DNA from: Branchinecta lynchi
Lineage: Eukaryota > Arthropoda > Branchiopoda > Anostraca > Branchinectidae
Length of the DNA stretch: 64,000 bases
NCBI GenBank assembly: GCA_023053575.1
Contig: JAKZAP010000017.1
Location: 9,989,501-10,053,500 of the forward strand
Direction of reading: 5' to 3'
Shown here: in pieces, positions 20,595 through 32,996 of the stretch
Numbering within the stretch: the first letter of the stretch is position 1
How the letters are laid out: the number at the start of each line of letters is the position of its first letter
Program-made: the position numbers and the translations under genes
The notes under the pieces: generated by a model
Told to the model about the DNA's origin: nothing
The model's database searches: none
Seen by the model: only the letters and a program-made list of their open reading frames with translations

Positions 20595-22438
20595 TTAGAA
20601 CTAACTTTGTTCTTAAATTCTTCAGACCATCGACTATAAAGTGTATTTATCAATGCCTTTCTGTTTAGATGAAAAGTTGACGCATCCAGATATTTTAACA
20701 TACATTCTTTGAAACGCTGCTGGGTCTCTTAAAGATTACAAACCTGTGCAGTCTGTTTTCATCTTCCCTCGGGCCCCCTTGGTTTTGATGACAAGAACGG
20801 AATAATTTGTATAAGCAGTAATTAAGACCAATCAGCTTTTCTCGGATATTCTGCAATATTCTTCCTTGTTTAAACACCAAGGGGTTGCCTACTCCCCGGG
20901 AGCTGCTGTATACCCTTTACCAGCACCATTCCAAAATAAGCGGCGCTTGCTATAAATTAGGCGATTCATCTTTTAAATGCTTCTAAATGTATTGATTTTA
21001 ATGTTCTAACACGTGGTACACTTTGCCGGCGGATATAAGCTGCAGCGGGAACTTGCTGCACACTAAAATAGAGAGTGGGCTGCCCCTCGTTAAATACCTG
21101 TCCTCTGGATAATGATTGCTGCTGAAAGTTTACAACGTCACTCACTTTAGAGCTTTCTCAACTGCCATTGATCAGTTTGGATAAAATATCTAGTTATACA
21201 AAAGTATCCAATAAAAACAGCTTAAACTTTAACTGAAAAGGCAGCTTATTTTTACGTCTGATACTTGAATGCACTGAATTAGTTTGACCTATCTAAGGGA
21301 TTTTGCATTTTTCACCCGAGGAGTAATGACGTTGAGGATGTGCGCTGCTTCCTCGACAACCCAAAATTCATCCAGACTGGGAGATTTTGAATTTGAAAAC
21401 AAGCCTGTATTTGCAGGATTAAAGACGACAAGCGGGCGCTTATTTTTGGGCAACGGCTTAATATTTGAGTTGGTTAGTTGGTAAATATCTCAAGCATAGA
21501 GGGACAGTTACATAGAGGTACCACAATTCCGAAAGAGATCAAATCCACAAATTACTAAGTTCAATGGATGAAATCCATTATCGGTGGACAGAGGAAAAAC
21601 GGAGTAACGTATTTTTATCGGGTTTTAGACTGACGACTAGACTGTCGGGTATCCCTTTTTGGCTAAAATTTAAGGACGTACGTTTATATCCCGTTGGGCA
21701 GGATTGTTTTCATTTGTATGACAATGGATCATGAATTGAACGTGATTTTGAACTTGACAGGGTGACTGGGAATTTCACATATCTCTCATTTCGGATTCGA
21801 CCGCAAATTTTTTAACATGAAATACGGGTTTCATGCATGGCGGCCCGCGCAGCATTTCCTGGTATGCAAATATGGTATGTAACAAATTCGAGACATGCGG
21901 TACTGTATCCTCAAGTTGCGAGCTTAAAGCTCGCTAGATGGAGGCGAGCCGCCAAAAAACGGATTGACATAAATGATATGATAACTTGGTTGTGTTCGAT
22001 GAAAATACGCAGTTAATTGACCTTTTAAATTACGATTTAAATTTCTTCATTCAGGCTTTGACACAGAGGTTGGTCGTTGGTCATTTATTAGTGTTATTGT
22101 TTTTGAATCTGACTGATGTGTTTTTGTTGAAATTGTGTATTCACTCTTCAGTTTTGAAGGAATCAAGGCCGTGATTTTGGTCGTCGGTCTTTATCCATGT
22201 AATGGTGTTACATTTGACTGATGTGTTCTTTGTTTAAAATTTGTGTGTTCAAAATCAGGTTGAAGGAATCAAATAAACAAAAATAATAACATTTTGGGGA
22301 CAAATTGGCCTTCCCTTGGAACTCACAAGACGTTGTAGTCGGTGTTAAGACGGTCAACTGGTTAAAAAAAGAAAAAAGAATTAGATAGTACTCATTTGGA
22401 GGACATGCACCAACTCTGTCTAAATCGACGGGTGTCAC

Positions 22439-22622
22439 CAGGCCTGTATCCAGGAATTTTTAATTTGTTTTTTTTTGGGGGGGGGGGTGCCTTTTTTTTT
22501 TTTTTCGCCTGCTGGTCGGGCAAAAAAGTACAAAAAACACATAGATCAGAGGGAAAAGCCTATACAAATGATTATTTTGTATGTTTCGGGGGTGGGGGGG
22601 GGGGGGTGGGGGGGTAGGGGTT
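22439..22622 (+). mobile_element. Poly-G hAT-like MITE, family A, copy 4, 3'-truncated
   Basis: The left end CAGGCCTGTATCCAGGAATT and the core GATCAGAGGGAAAAGCCT are clear. The right end stops after a long G tract without the CCTGGATACGG terminus, and another interspersed repeat (family R3) begins there. Confidence 0.7.
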
Positions 22623-22632
22623 TGTCTGGGAG

Positions 22633-22805
22633 GATCCTCTTGATGACTAACTCTTCGTGCCGATGAAGAATCGCCTTGTGCCCAGCGAAGAGCCAGAAAC
22701 GTCACAGCAACGAACGTTATTGATTGGTTAACACAAGATTATTTATTGGGTTCGTTTGGGTGACGTTTCTTATTCTTCCCGAGGTTCATTGGAGTGTTTC
22801 GGAGT
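22633..22805 (+). repeat. Interspersed repeat family R3, copy 2
   Basis: CTCTTGATGACTAACTCTTC, GATGAAGAATCGCCTTGTGC, AGAGCCAGAAACGTCACA and GAGGTTCATTGGAGTGTTTC match copy 1. It abuts a truncated family A MITE on the left and a LINE tail on the right. Confidence 0.65.
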
Positions 22806-23134
22806 CAATCAATCAATCAGTCTTTATTATTCGAAAAACATTCCTTACGGTATTAGCAAAAAAACGAATATTTGTTCTATCGTCAAACATAACTGTATAC
22901 AATTGCGCTTTCACATAGTCAAATATTCAATAATTACACAAGAACAAGAATTGCAACAAATTAAAGCTTAAAAAGTCCATAATTAACATAAAAAAAATAG
23001 GAAAAGAATTTAAATTTCGCGTTGAAAGAACTTAGAAAGGAGGGGACAAAACTTCTTTTGTACCGCGCATGAATTGGCCGAACGGGTTGGATCTTAGGAA
23101 CTGGTTGTGCAGGAACTAGTAATATAGAGTATGC
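22806..23134 (-). pseudogene. 3' end of a non-LTR retrotransposon with (TTGA)n tail
   Basis: On the minus strand an open stretch ends KIQPVRPIHARYKRSFVPSF and LSSFNAKFKFF, a pattern typical of the extreme C-terminus of many invertebrate LINE proteins. It stops at 22961, and an untranslated tail ends in AATAAAG and ATTGATTGATTGA. The same tail recurs at 26449-26545. Confidence 0.5.
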
Positions 23135-23704
23135 TTATCATTTGGCCAATCACCAGAGGTAGAGGATAGCCAAAGGGTTTATGGCACCGTTTTTCTGAGA
23201 TTCAAGACAACTGAGGTATACAATACTCCGTCACTGCTCTCATAAATTCCCATGTGCGGTTCCTGACAGTAATTGCAGCAAAACCCTCGGAGTGTCTGAA
23301 CGGGTCATTCCTCCTAAGAGCCAGGTATGGAGTAGGGGGTCACAGAGTGCTCCTAACATTTTCGGAAATCTTCCACAGAGTGATATCCAAACATCAGAGG
23401 GAATGGGAATGTTAGTGATTTGTTCTCTAAGCGATCCAGCTAATGGGGAAAGGTAGTGGTTTGTTCTCTAAGCGATCCAGCTAATTCTGATTCCACGAAG
23501 CTAATTTCAAAATTAAGGCCATGATTTAATTAGTTCCAGTCAGCTCCTGCTCCCGACGAGTAATTAGCCTTCATGCAACCTTCCGCTTATTGCGGTCCTA
23601 CAGTTGGTCACTTTCCGAACAAGAATGAACGATTAGCGAAGGAAATATGTCCGACCTAGTTGATGATACGCTGTCAGACATATTCCTAGTAGATAATCTA
23701 GATG

Positions 23705-23915
23705 CAAGGCCGTATCCAGGGGGGAGGGGGATTAGGTGGTTGCCCCCCCCCCCCCCCCCCCCCGCCCCCCTCCAAATATACGAAAATAACGATTTTTATA
23801 GTCTTTTCCCTCTGATCTATGTGGTTTTTGTACTTTTTGTCCGACCAGCAGGCAACCCCCCGTCCCCCAAAAGGCAACCCTCCCCCCTCGAAATAAATTC
23901 CTGGATACGGGCCTG
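23705..23915 (-). mobile_element. Poly-G hAT-like MITE, family A, copy 5
   Basis: Inverted orientation: CAAGGCCGTATCCAGG at the left, CCTGGATACGGGCCTG at the right, C-run inside, core TTTTCCCTCTGATCTATG. The flanks TCTAGATG and TCTGAATG match at six of eight bases, an aged duplication. Confidence 0.72.
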
Positions 23916-23923
23916 TCTGAATG

Positions 23924-25050
23924 TCAAGACTGTGACGATGCCATATTCTTTTCCTATTTAAGAATCAGTTTCATGTTTATTTATCAGCGTAATTATCACC
24001 AGCCGAACATATTTTGCGATTTCAAATACACCGAATGGTTTCTTCTGGGGTTGACAGCTCTCTTTGGTTGTGGGTAGGCGTCGCTGGTCGTCGACTCCCG
24101 GGTTTGGTTTTTCGGCTGTTTTATGATTTTGAGGGAAACACTTTAGTTATACCCGTTTGACTAGCTGTGTGTCGTGGTATCATGGTTGATTACCATACGT
24201 AAATTATGTAGGCGGACTTCTCGTTTAGTTAGGCACGGTAACTACTAACCATAGTCTTCAAAAAATAACAGTGCCTTGTCTGTTTCTTCTGTTTTAGCTT
24301 CCACCTCAGGTAATGTACATTTTTTGCAAACTTCGAAATAAATTAATAATGGAGTATGGTGCGAAAAGTGCGAACAAGTTCGGGAAGTGGTAATAATGTT
24401 ACAGTGGTAATAATTGTCCCCACCTCCTTTTCGAGTGTTTAGTTATGTTTGGACGTAGAAGTCAAATTCGGCGTTCACGCTGTGAAAGTTACTTTTTAGA
24501 ATTAAAAATCTACTCCTACTCCTTTTATGGCCCCGCCACTACCAATCAAAATAATATTGATTTTGTTTTGAAAGAAAGTTATAATCAAGCTTTCTTAAGT
24601 TGTTTCCGGCCAAACTACATATGTATTATAAACATAATTGATGGTCCTCTGCTAGTGGTCGAAGTGCACTAGGAGATAATTCACTAGGGTGGCCCCGGAG
24701 TTTGACTGCCGGGGGGCTTTCATTGGGTTTAATCATTCAATCCCCCCCCCCGACCAGATTCATTAAAAGACAAAATATTATCCGTTGTGCTCCTGTAATT
24801 CAGAGCTATGAGCTGGAAAACCAGGCCTCTTTACACCAAGACCCCCCCCCCCCCCCCCCCAGCACCACCAAGCCGATTCGTCAAGATTTGTTATCAAGGA
24901 TGAATTATTTTTGTTTATTTATTTATTAATAGATTTGACGGTAAGCATAGCTTTTCTCCATCATGGTAAGCTTAGATCTCTGTTATAGTTCCGTTAATTT
25001 CCATTATAAACTGGAAAACCAGGCGTTTTCTAATGTAACTGCTTTTTTAG
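23924..25050. other. Intron 4, last part: no coding exon seen
   Basis: AT-rich, with C runs near 24742 and 24842 and a duplicated TAAACTGGAAAACCAGGC-like motif (about 24813 and 25007). Nothing codes for Ig-like sequence before exon 5. Confidence 0.4.
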
Positions 25051-25171
25051 GATGTGTTGTCAACTCTGCTTATCTGGCTGTTGAAGCCGTTGGAAACCAA
25101 GACGAGATGCAGTTCAAGAGTCCAGCTACAACGGTAGAAAACGGACAAGCAAATGGATACTCTCAGTCTCG
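25051..25171 (+). CDS. sls: Exon 5: G strand of second Ig and connector
   Basis: The acceptor is GCTTTTTTAG and the donor CG|GTAAGG. It joins exon 4 in phase 1 to give NPSGCVVNSAYLAVEAV, the last Ig strand, then a polar connector (QDEMQFKSPATTVENG, QANGYSQSR). It ends in phase 2, matching exon 6. The connector has no recognisable fold. Confidence 0.88.
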
Positions 25172-26276
25172 GTAAGGCTACAAACCAGTTATTTATCCTT
25201 AACAGTCCTGCTGCAGTATGCTGATTGGTCAACGTCTACCAACCCTCAGCACAAGATTCGGTTTGGCGTTCCTATCACTATTCCTTTTTCTAACAAGAAC
25301 AGAAGCAAATAGAACCTCCGTCTTTGGTCTCATGCACCGACTATGGATACCCCGACAAAACTGAGCAGAGCTAGAGGTACTTGCTGAGCTTTGACTTGAT
25401 ACCCGTCTACTTTCCTCTTCGCCGCTGCGCATATCAGAGGAAAAGACTATAGCAGGCGTGTATGACCCGCTCTGCAGTGCGTCGCATGCGATGTCACAAT
25501 GGTAGATAGCCATAGGCTGATACTCTCGACATTTCTTCTCCGGGGTTCTACTATAAATAGGTTATACTATATAGGCTTCTATTTGTAGAGGTAACGAAAT
25601 GTGATGATCCGCCTAGCTCCTGCGATCCGACGAGACTGAGGTTCTTGTGCTAATTTGTTCTTGGTTCCACCCTGAGTTTGAGCTCCGTTCGTGGAAAATC
25701 GCACACGACGGTTACCGGTTGACTGATGAGTTTCCAAACTGTTTGTAGGAACAAGTGTTGTTCCTTCTGATAGTTTGCCCTTAATGGAGCTCTCGTTAAT
25801 AGATGTTCTTCTGAGATTACGCGGACTCGCAATGAGCCGTGTCGCCTAGACTCAGCTCTAAAAGGGCCCGACCCATCGTCAGATTAAAAGGGTTGTAAAG
25901 TTGGTCTCGTAGGCTTCGTATCGCTTTTGCTAATGGCCACGGGTGGAGGTTGGCCAAAGTGATTATGGCTTTGCAGTTTTTAGTGTGCTACGCCACTGTT
26001 CTGTTCGGTTCCCAAGTGGGATTCATATCAGTACAATCATCAAAGTGGCTTGAATGCTCATTCCTAAAAAAAAGTCGGCGATAGGCCTGCTACCAGAGCA
26101 AAATATCATTAGAGAGTAGTGCAAAACGGACATTACTCGTAACGCCGCCCACTACGCTCGGGACATTCAAAATGAGAAAAACATGTGGGTCTAGAAAATT
26201 GATAGCACAGTTACGATGCGGTCTGCACGTACCGACGAAACAGGGGAGGTATTTTTTTTGTTTCCGTCTTCAGGAC

Positions 26277-26448
26277 ACGCCATTGAACCTCGGGAAGAAC
26301 GAGAAACGTGCCCGAACGATGACTCAAATCCTTATGTCAACCAATCAACGGGGTTCGTTAGGGACAGTTGTGGTGACGCTTCCGGCTCCTCGCTAGGCAC
26401 CCGGTCGATCCTTCATCGACACGAAGAGTTAGGCATCAAGAGGATATG
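26277..26448 (-). repeat. Interspersed repeat family R3, copy 3
   Basis: Inverted copy: GAAGAACGAGAAACGTGCCC, TGTCAACCAATCAACG, GTGGTGACGCTTCCGGCTCC and GAAGAGTTAGGCATCAAGAG. A LINE tail follows directly. Confidence 0.6.
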
Positions 26449-26545
26449 TCAATCAATCAATCTTTATTGTTCGAAAAACATTCCTTACGGTATTAACAAA
26501 AAACGAATATTTGTTCTCTCGTCAAACATAACTATATACAATTGT
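26449..26545 (-). repeat. LINE 3' tail, second copy
   Basis: TCAATCAATCAATCTTTATT, then CGAAAAACATTCCTTACGG and GTCAAACATAACTATATAC match 22806-22900. On the minus strand it ends with AATAAAG and a TTGA repeat, typical of a severely 5'-truncated LINE insertion. Confidence 0.65.
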
Positions 26546-27235
26546 CCGAGTTGTCGCAGCCAGCGCTGGTGAACGACTAATTGAGTTTCAGTAGGGACAT
26601 TCTCTACCGCTGGAGTGACTAGTGTCAGTGCTATTCGAATGTGTGTCACCTTTTTCAAGTCTTGGCGCTACTCACAGGTGTTATTTTATTTTGCTCTGAC
26701 TGCTAAAGAATGATCTTGAACAAGAAACTTTGACCGTTTCTGGTTTGCCTGGGATAAAAACGAGTTTGTTTTACGGCTTGGGTTTCTCTCCCCCTTTTCT
26801 CCGAGTGATTAAATGAGCAATAAAGAAAGTCCCTGTTATACTTCTTTTTACGTAGCCCGCAGAGCAAGGTCTGCTATTAAACGAAAAAGCTGCGGGCGGA
26901 GAGACCAGAGCCCTCGCTGTGGAAACGTCTATATTAGTCGGTATAAGATCGTTGATACCAGTGAATGTGGTGCGAAACTGGAAAACAGTGCAATTGTTAT
27001 TTCGATTGCTCTCTGTTGAGCCTTGTTTTTGATAAATCTTTTTATGATGTACGCGCAAAGACAGATGGTAATTGGTATAATACACTTTACTTTCCGGTTT
27101 AGAATCCGAGCGGCTCCGTTGAAAGATATAAATCAAATAAAAGCGGAACGAACAGTTTGTCCTGTTTTCCTCAAACATTATCCCCAAAAGGCGAATGCTG
27201 AACGCACGACTTGACACACTTCTTTCTTATTTCAG

Positions 27236-28989
27236 TGGTCAGCTAGTCCAGGAACCAGAGCCAATTTACGAAAATGCCGATCCGGGCAAATCGCTTGGCC
27301 CACAGTTCGTCAAAGTCCCGTCTGATATCACAGTCTCCGAGGGAAAACTCGTTCGTCTCGACTGCCGTGCCACCGGCCGTCCCTACCCTGACGTCATCTG
27401 GTATTTGAATGGCCAGCAGATCTTGGACGATCTGACCCACAAGATTCTTGTCAACGAAGCTGGAAACCATTCGCTAATGATCACCAGCGCAAGCCCCTAC
27501 GATACTGGAGTGATCACCTGCATTGCCAAGAATAAGGGAGGTGAAACGTCCTTCCAAGTCAACCTCACCGTTATTGAGAAAGAGCAGCTCGTCGCGCCGA
27601 AGTTTGTCGAGCGTTTCTCAACGATTCATGTTAAAGAAGGAGAGCCAGTTGTCCTCAACGCTAGGGCCGTTGGAACTCCTGCCCCCAAGCTTACCTGGCA
27701 GAAGGATAATGCCCTCATCTACCCAAGCCAGGACGCAATCATCAACGAGAATAATGGCTCATCGTCTCTCGAAATCCCTGCCGCAAAGTTGTCCGACTCC
27801 GCCTGGTACCAGTGTACCGCTACCAGTGTTGCCGGTTCGACTGCTACCCGTGCTAGGCTATTCGTCCAAGCGGAGAAAGCTCAGAACCAAACCCCGAGGA
27901 AACTTACACTACCCAAGCCAACGAAGGTTATTGAGCTACCACCAGAACAGGAACCTGAGGTTGTGTACCTCAGACATGTTGAGAGGGCTCGTCCACACCA
28001 GCCCAAGTCTGAGGAGGAACGTACTACCGAGCTACCGGTCTTCCTAGTTCCCCTGAAGGATGTCTCCACCTATGAGGGCGACCGTGCACAGTTCGAAGCT
28101 AAGATCACCCCAGTTGGTGACTCCTCTTTGAGGGTAGAGTGGTATGTCGATGGCAAGCCCCTGCCAGCGTCATCTAGGGTTAACACGATCAACCGCTTTG
28201 GGTATATTTCCCTCACTATCATCAGTCTGGTGAGAGAAGACCGTGGTATCTACACTTGCCGCATCATCAACGATGCCGGCTACGCCGATTGTGCTGCTAG
28301 CTTAAGTGTCAGCCCGCGTCCGCAGATTGAGTCCACCGCACAGCACCCGCAGAGCTTGGAGCAAATTAGCATGCTTGAAGACTACTCCCGCTATCAGAGA
28401 ACTGAGTCGGTTGATGAGAACTCCAACCAGCCACCGCAGTTTGTCAAGACCCTGCACGATCTGGGAGATGTTCAGGAGGGATCGTACGCTCACTTCGAAG
28501 CGCAGATTCTCCCCGTCAGCGATCCCTTCATGCGTATTGAATGGTTCAAGGATGGGAAACCCATTACCGCTAGCTCGCGTGTGAACACCATCTACAACTT
28601 TGGCTACGTTGCTCTTAACATCATGTACTTGCGCTCGGAAGATACGGGTGTGTACGTTGTCCGCGCTTCGAACCGACTTGGTGAGGTGCAATCCCGCGCT
28701 ACTGTTAAGGTTGTTGGACGCAGTGGCGTTACTGGTGATCTGGGCATTCCTGAACAGGAGCGCTACATCGAGCGGATTCAGGAGTTCGAGGCTTATCAGC
28801 AGCAGACTAACAGGAAGCAGTATGTTGAGTCGATTGAGACAACGTCGAAGCCGGAATTCAAAAGCCCGATCAAGGATCAGATTGACATCAAGGAGGGTGG
28901 TTTTGCTCACTTTGAAGCAAGGTTGGAACCGACTGGGGATCCAACGATGAAGATTGAGTGGTTGAAGGATGGAAAGCCGGTTGAAGCAA
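27236..28989 (+). CDS. sls: Exon 6: Ig3-Ig6 and most of Ig7 of the kettin array
   Basis: The acceptor TCTTTCTTATTTCAG gives a phase-2 start (GQLVQEPEPIYENADPGK). Ig3 is conventional (LVRLDCRATGRPYPDVIWY…TGVITCIAKN). Ig4 follows without a linker (VAPKFVERFSTIHVKEGEPV) and has Ala in place of the B-strand Cys. A conserved basic linker with PKPTKVIELPP and PEVVYLRHVERARPH leads into Ig5, the first regular kettin repeat, then Ig6 (no Cys at either core position) and Ig7 up to GKPVEA. Linkers after Ig5 and Ig6 carry LEDYSRYQR-type sequence. It ends A|GTAAGT in phase 1 between the C and D strands of Ig7. Confidence 0.95.
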
Positions 28990-29711
28990 GTAAGTACCAT
29001 GTTCTTTATGTATTAGTCTCTTTATTCAAACCAAGTGAGTAATTTTTTAACTCACTTTTGTGCGAAGGACAGTCATGCTGACAGAATTTGTTTTAAAGGA
29101 AAAATAAAATCTAGTGCAATTCGGAGAAGGAGGTAATCGGCCCTAGGCGCCCTGGGTGACTAAGAAGTCACTTTTTTTTGCAATACAAATCCAACCGACT
29201 TGTCTGTCGCGCTAAACCATATAGTTGTTGGGCATCGTTACATTTTCTTGGTACCCCTTCCTGTGCTTCTTACCTCGTTGACTCATACTATGCCCCAATC
29301 TAAATGCTGAAAAGACATCTGATGTCTCTTTTAAGACTACCTGTGTCACCTCAGCAAGTATCAGTTGCTTCTGACCCGTGAAGACAAACTGGATACTCGT
29401 TATTACATCACTGGCATTATCTTATCAGGCATGATGATTAATTTGAGTCTCGAAGCCGGATTTGGGCAAACAACAACACCTTAGTCACGCTGTCCGTGCC
29501 TGTTTGGTATTGGCGTCCAGCTTCTTCATGCTTCGGACTCTCATTTTCATATCTCCCAGCAAGCTCGGCTATACTAGGTAGAAAATTATGGTCAGATGAT
29601 GTTCACCCAGAAAGAGTCCTGCGTCCCTATCGAATTGAGATCGAAACTTGCTCGTCTTGACCCGGAATAGTTATTAACCTCTATCGCGAACGTTCGCGTT
29701 CGGTTACATTA

Positions 29712-29920
29712 TGGTCCATTTACACACTGCGTAAAACCCGAGCGTATTTTACGTACATTTTGAGCTTGAAAACATTTCTAGCAATACGGATGTATTTGAG
29801 AAATCAGTCCGTTTTGTATCTAAATACGTCCGTATTGCTAGAAATCTTTTCAAGCTCAAAACGTGCGTATGCTCGGATTTCGAAATACGCTCGGATTTTA
29901 CGCAGTGTGTAAACCCACCA
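29712..29920. mobile_element. Hairpin MITE, family E, copy 1 (3-bp TTA duplication)
   Basis: Nearly the whole unit is an inverted repeat: TGGTCCATTTACACACTGCG at the left pairs with CGCAGTGTGTAAACCCACCA at the right, and AGCTTGAAAACATTTCTAGC pairs with its complement. TTA flanks both ends (29709-29711, 29921-29923). A three-base TWA duplication suggests PIF/Harbinger. Confidence 0.72.
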
Positions 29921-30884
29921 TTAGTAAGGCTGTTTGTGGGAGTAGGACGTTCCCGATGGAAAACTCTTTGACTGTGTAGTTGTATGGTAGTTGTACGAAC
30001 TGGCTCAATCTTAAAGCAGTGGGCACTAACGATGCTTTAATTTTTTTTTTATAAAATGCTTCACACATACAAACTTCTGATTTTGACTATATGTAGCGCT
30101 TCAAAAGTAACCGTTTTCTTGTTATCGCTTGTCATTGACTCGTCGGCGTATCGGCGGAGACGATTTCAGAGCATGTTATTGCAAGGCGCGGAAATTCAAA
30201 ACCTCTTGGCCATGTGCGAAAAGCAATCGTTTTGTAAAGCTGAGTGATGAGAGTGCCATGGCTGCTAACATAAACCGTCTCTGTAGCTGGCAGATTGCTC
30301 CAGTGTTATCTGATGAAACTCTCTCTTTTTTGTAGTACAGAAGAAAAGTATTGCTTTCTGGATGTAAAGTTATAACACCGCCAAAAATGTAATAACTGAC
30401 CTACTTGCAGCTGATTCTAGAGCTTACAAGGAATTCTCAGTTAACACTGTTAACATGAATATTTGTCAACAATACAAATTTTCTGGAGTATATAATTACA
30501 ACGAATAGAGAAGAAAATCGAAACTCCGCTAATATTTGTTGAAGCTAGTAATTCGGAGTTGACAGTCAGCCAAAAACGGCGTAACGATACATTAGCGAAA
30601 TAAGTTGTCGAGGAATCTGCTGATTTCTGATATAACATTGTCTTCTAGGGGTGGTATTGTGGCATCATGATTGTTTGATCCACCCGTTGAACTTTAAGTA
30701 ATAGTATTCGATAGCATCCAGTTTTGCCGTAGTGACATCCAGTTTGCTTCTAGTAGCATGCAGTGGCAATTTTCGTACATCTCCATACGACTAATTTTCG
30801 AAAAATTTTCATCGGGTATAGAGTAGTACTGTTACCACGGTTAATTTTGTACTTTTTTTTTGCGATGGATTGGTTTCAGTCTCT

Positions 30885-30960
30885 CCGTGGCCGTACGGGG
30901 TGGCGGCCGTAACCTCAAGCGAAGGGTCGCTGGTTCGAGTCTCAGTCATGCCGACCATTT
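30885..30960 (+). repeat. Possible tRNA-derived SINE promoter region
   Basis: TGGCCGTACGGGGTGG resembles an A box, and GGTTCGAGTCT about 45 bp downstream is a near-perfect B box. The stems do not form a full tRNA cloverleaf and there is no terminator, so a SINE remnant is likelier than a tRNA gene. Confidence 0.4.
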
Positions 30961-32158
30961 GGTTTTGGGCGAGGGTTAGTGGCGTTTCCCCGTAAGACAA
31001 GCGAACCTCGACCGGTTTGCATGCGAAAGTTTGCTTGATTGTTTTCAGTAAGGTGGCTGAAATGTTGTCAGATAGACGATCACCCGAATCATACAAATCC
31101 GCTCCTTTTAATCTCAAATACATGGACTGTCAGATATCATTTCATAATCATCCTTTTGAGTCTGGCTTCGGCAGAACTTATAGTAATAATATTTCCTGTA
31201 TAATGTAGAAATCGTGAGACCGTGAAATAAATACATCAACTAGAAGACAAACAAGAGCACTGAAATAAATTGACGAAGTATAGTATACCATCTTTGTGGG
31301 TAAGAGCCACCTACCATTGTATTCGCCGGGTGTTTCCCCCCTATTCCTCAGTGACGAACAACCAGCCATTTCATACAAGTCCTTGATTAATATCCTAAAA
31401 CCCGTCCCCGACTAAACCTTGTTCCAACTGCCCAGGTTTCGATAAAGAAATGAGAGGATTTTTTTTTTTACGAAATCGATCCAGAAGCTAGAAAACTCGT
31501 ATTTTCGCCTCAAGTGCTAAACTTCGTCGTCTTAAGATTTGATATTGTACAGTATTTGTTTTTTTTTTGGCATCCAGTGGTAGTTTGGCATTCGAAGGCT
31601 ATACCACCACGGCATAGAGTCTGAAATATTCTTCGAAAACGAACCATGTGTGTCGACTAGCCTGCTTCACCTGAGGGTTCTAAAGAATTTAGCTCACTTA
31701 ACTTTATTATTTTCCAATATTGTTCGTTGCGAATAGTACCATACGAAACGTCAACAAAACTAAACTGATAGGCAAGCACATGCACAATGCTATTACTTTA
31801 CATAATCTTTTATAGAATTTAAATACGATTTTGGTTCCTAATTTGACTAATAAATAAATTTAATTTTACAGATATGGTATATAAGATTAAGTGGTCGCTG
31901 GTTCTTGGTAGCTGCGGTGACGCCTCGTTTAAGATACCTCCAAGATAAGCTAATGCTAATGAAAACGTGTCTTGCCAACTTAATCGAAGTATCGATATGG
32001 AATCTTCATTAGTATTCTATTGCCGTGTTGAACCACCTTCGTCTTGTGTTTATCCGTAGATGGATGCAGACATTCAAAACATTTGAAGGGTTGGATAACT
32101 TGCCATCACCCCTGGTTTTGGAATTGCCAAGTGCCTTTGAGAAAGAAGACTTAAACAA

Positions 32159-32329
32159 ACACTGTACAAATAAATCTTGCAGTATTTGCTACTGGTATTA
32201 GTCTTGTCTCTACTGAGATAAGACCATCTCTAGTTCGGATTAATCTTATCCCAGTAGAGATAAGATTAATCCCAATAGCAAATACTGCAGTTAACTTTAA
32301 TCCTTACTCGGAGAAACTTGTTACAGTGA
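32159..32329. mobile_element. Palindromic MITE, family F, copy 1
   Basis: The ends CACTGTACAAATAAATC and GTTACAGTG are inverted. Inside, GCAGTATTTGCTACTGG pairs with CCAATAGCAAATACTGC and there are several TCTTATCTC/GAGATAAGA pairs. A second copy is at 58188. No firm target duplication. Confidence 0.6.
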
Positions 32330-32731
32330 ATAAAGGACTCCGGGGCAAACCTCTGTTCCAGGTTACGTCTTGTTCAGTCCTGCCATGTCAAGTTTGTATT
32401 TTTACCAGTTTTGCTGGGAATGACCGCTATCGGTGTATGGCTAGTCCACGGGGATACAGAGCTGCTGCGAGTCCAGCAAATCTGAGTCCGAGACAAGTCC
32501 GAGTCCTTGAAAAGGCGTCTCGAGACGAATCCAGAGTCTGAGTCCACAGCTCTGGCGGACGGACATCTCCGTGAAAGACAAGCCCGAGTCCTTTAAAAAA
32601 GTGTCTCGAGACGAGTCCAGAGTCCTAGTCCACCAACTCTAAAGGGATATTATGTCGTCGATTACTTTTGCCGACTTCGTTAATTTTGGCTCCCTTGAAT
32701 TCTGAGGTCCTGACATAATAACAATTTTCAG

Positions 32732-32948
32732 GCTCTCGCATCACTTCCTTCTTCAACTTCGGCTATGTTGCCCTCACCATCAAGTCGATCACCGTCTTGG
32801 ACCGCGGCATCTACTCTTGCCGTGCGAAGAACTCCGTTGGCACTGCAGAAGTCAGCGCCAAGCTCACCGTTATCAGCAAAAAGGACATTATTATGGAGTC
32901 ACAGCATCCAGGAGGGATGGAGAGAATCCAGTACCTTGAGGACTCGAG
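32732..32948 (+). CDS. sls: Exon 7: second half of Ig7 and linker
   Basis: The acceptor is ATTTTCAG and the donor TCGAG|GTAAGA. It completes Ser and continues SRITSFFNFGYVALTIKSIT, then DRGIYSCRAKNSVGTAEVS, and a linker MESQHPGGMERIQYLEDSS. It ends in phase 2, matching the leading C of exon 8. The intron boundary inside the Ig is at the same place and phase as in Ig15 and Ig30. Confidence 0.93.
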
Positions 32949-32996
32949 GTAAGAGCTTCAGTATTACGCATTTTGCGCGTTTAGACCGTTCGTTAA

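Larger units (their letters stand above)
25172..27235. other. Intron 5: repeats only
   Basis: The two-kilobase intron holds an inverted R3 repeat and a LINE tail (26277-26545). The remaining short frames on both strands have no family signature. Confidence 0.5.
28990..32731. other. Intron 6: MITEs and AT-rich sequence
   Basis: A 3.7-kb intron with a hairpin MITE (29712-29920), a SINE-like A/B-box region (30885-30960) and a palindromic MITE (32159-32329). A duplicated GAGTCCGAGACAAGTCCGAG-type stretch lies near 32485-32640. No exon recognised. Confidence 0.5.

Noticed and set aside
28302..29000. Long minus-strand frames opposite exons 6, 13 and 16
   Set aside because: These are shadows produced by codon bias in the highly repetitive coding sequence.
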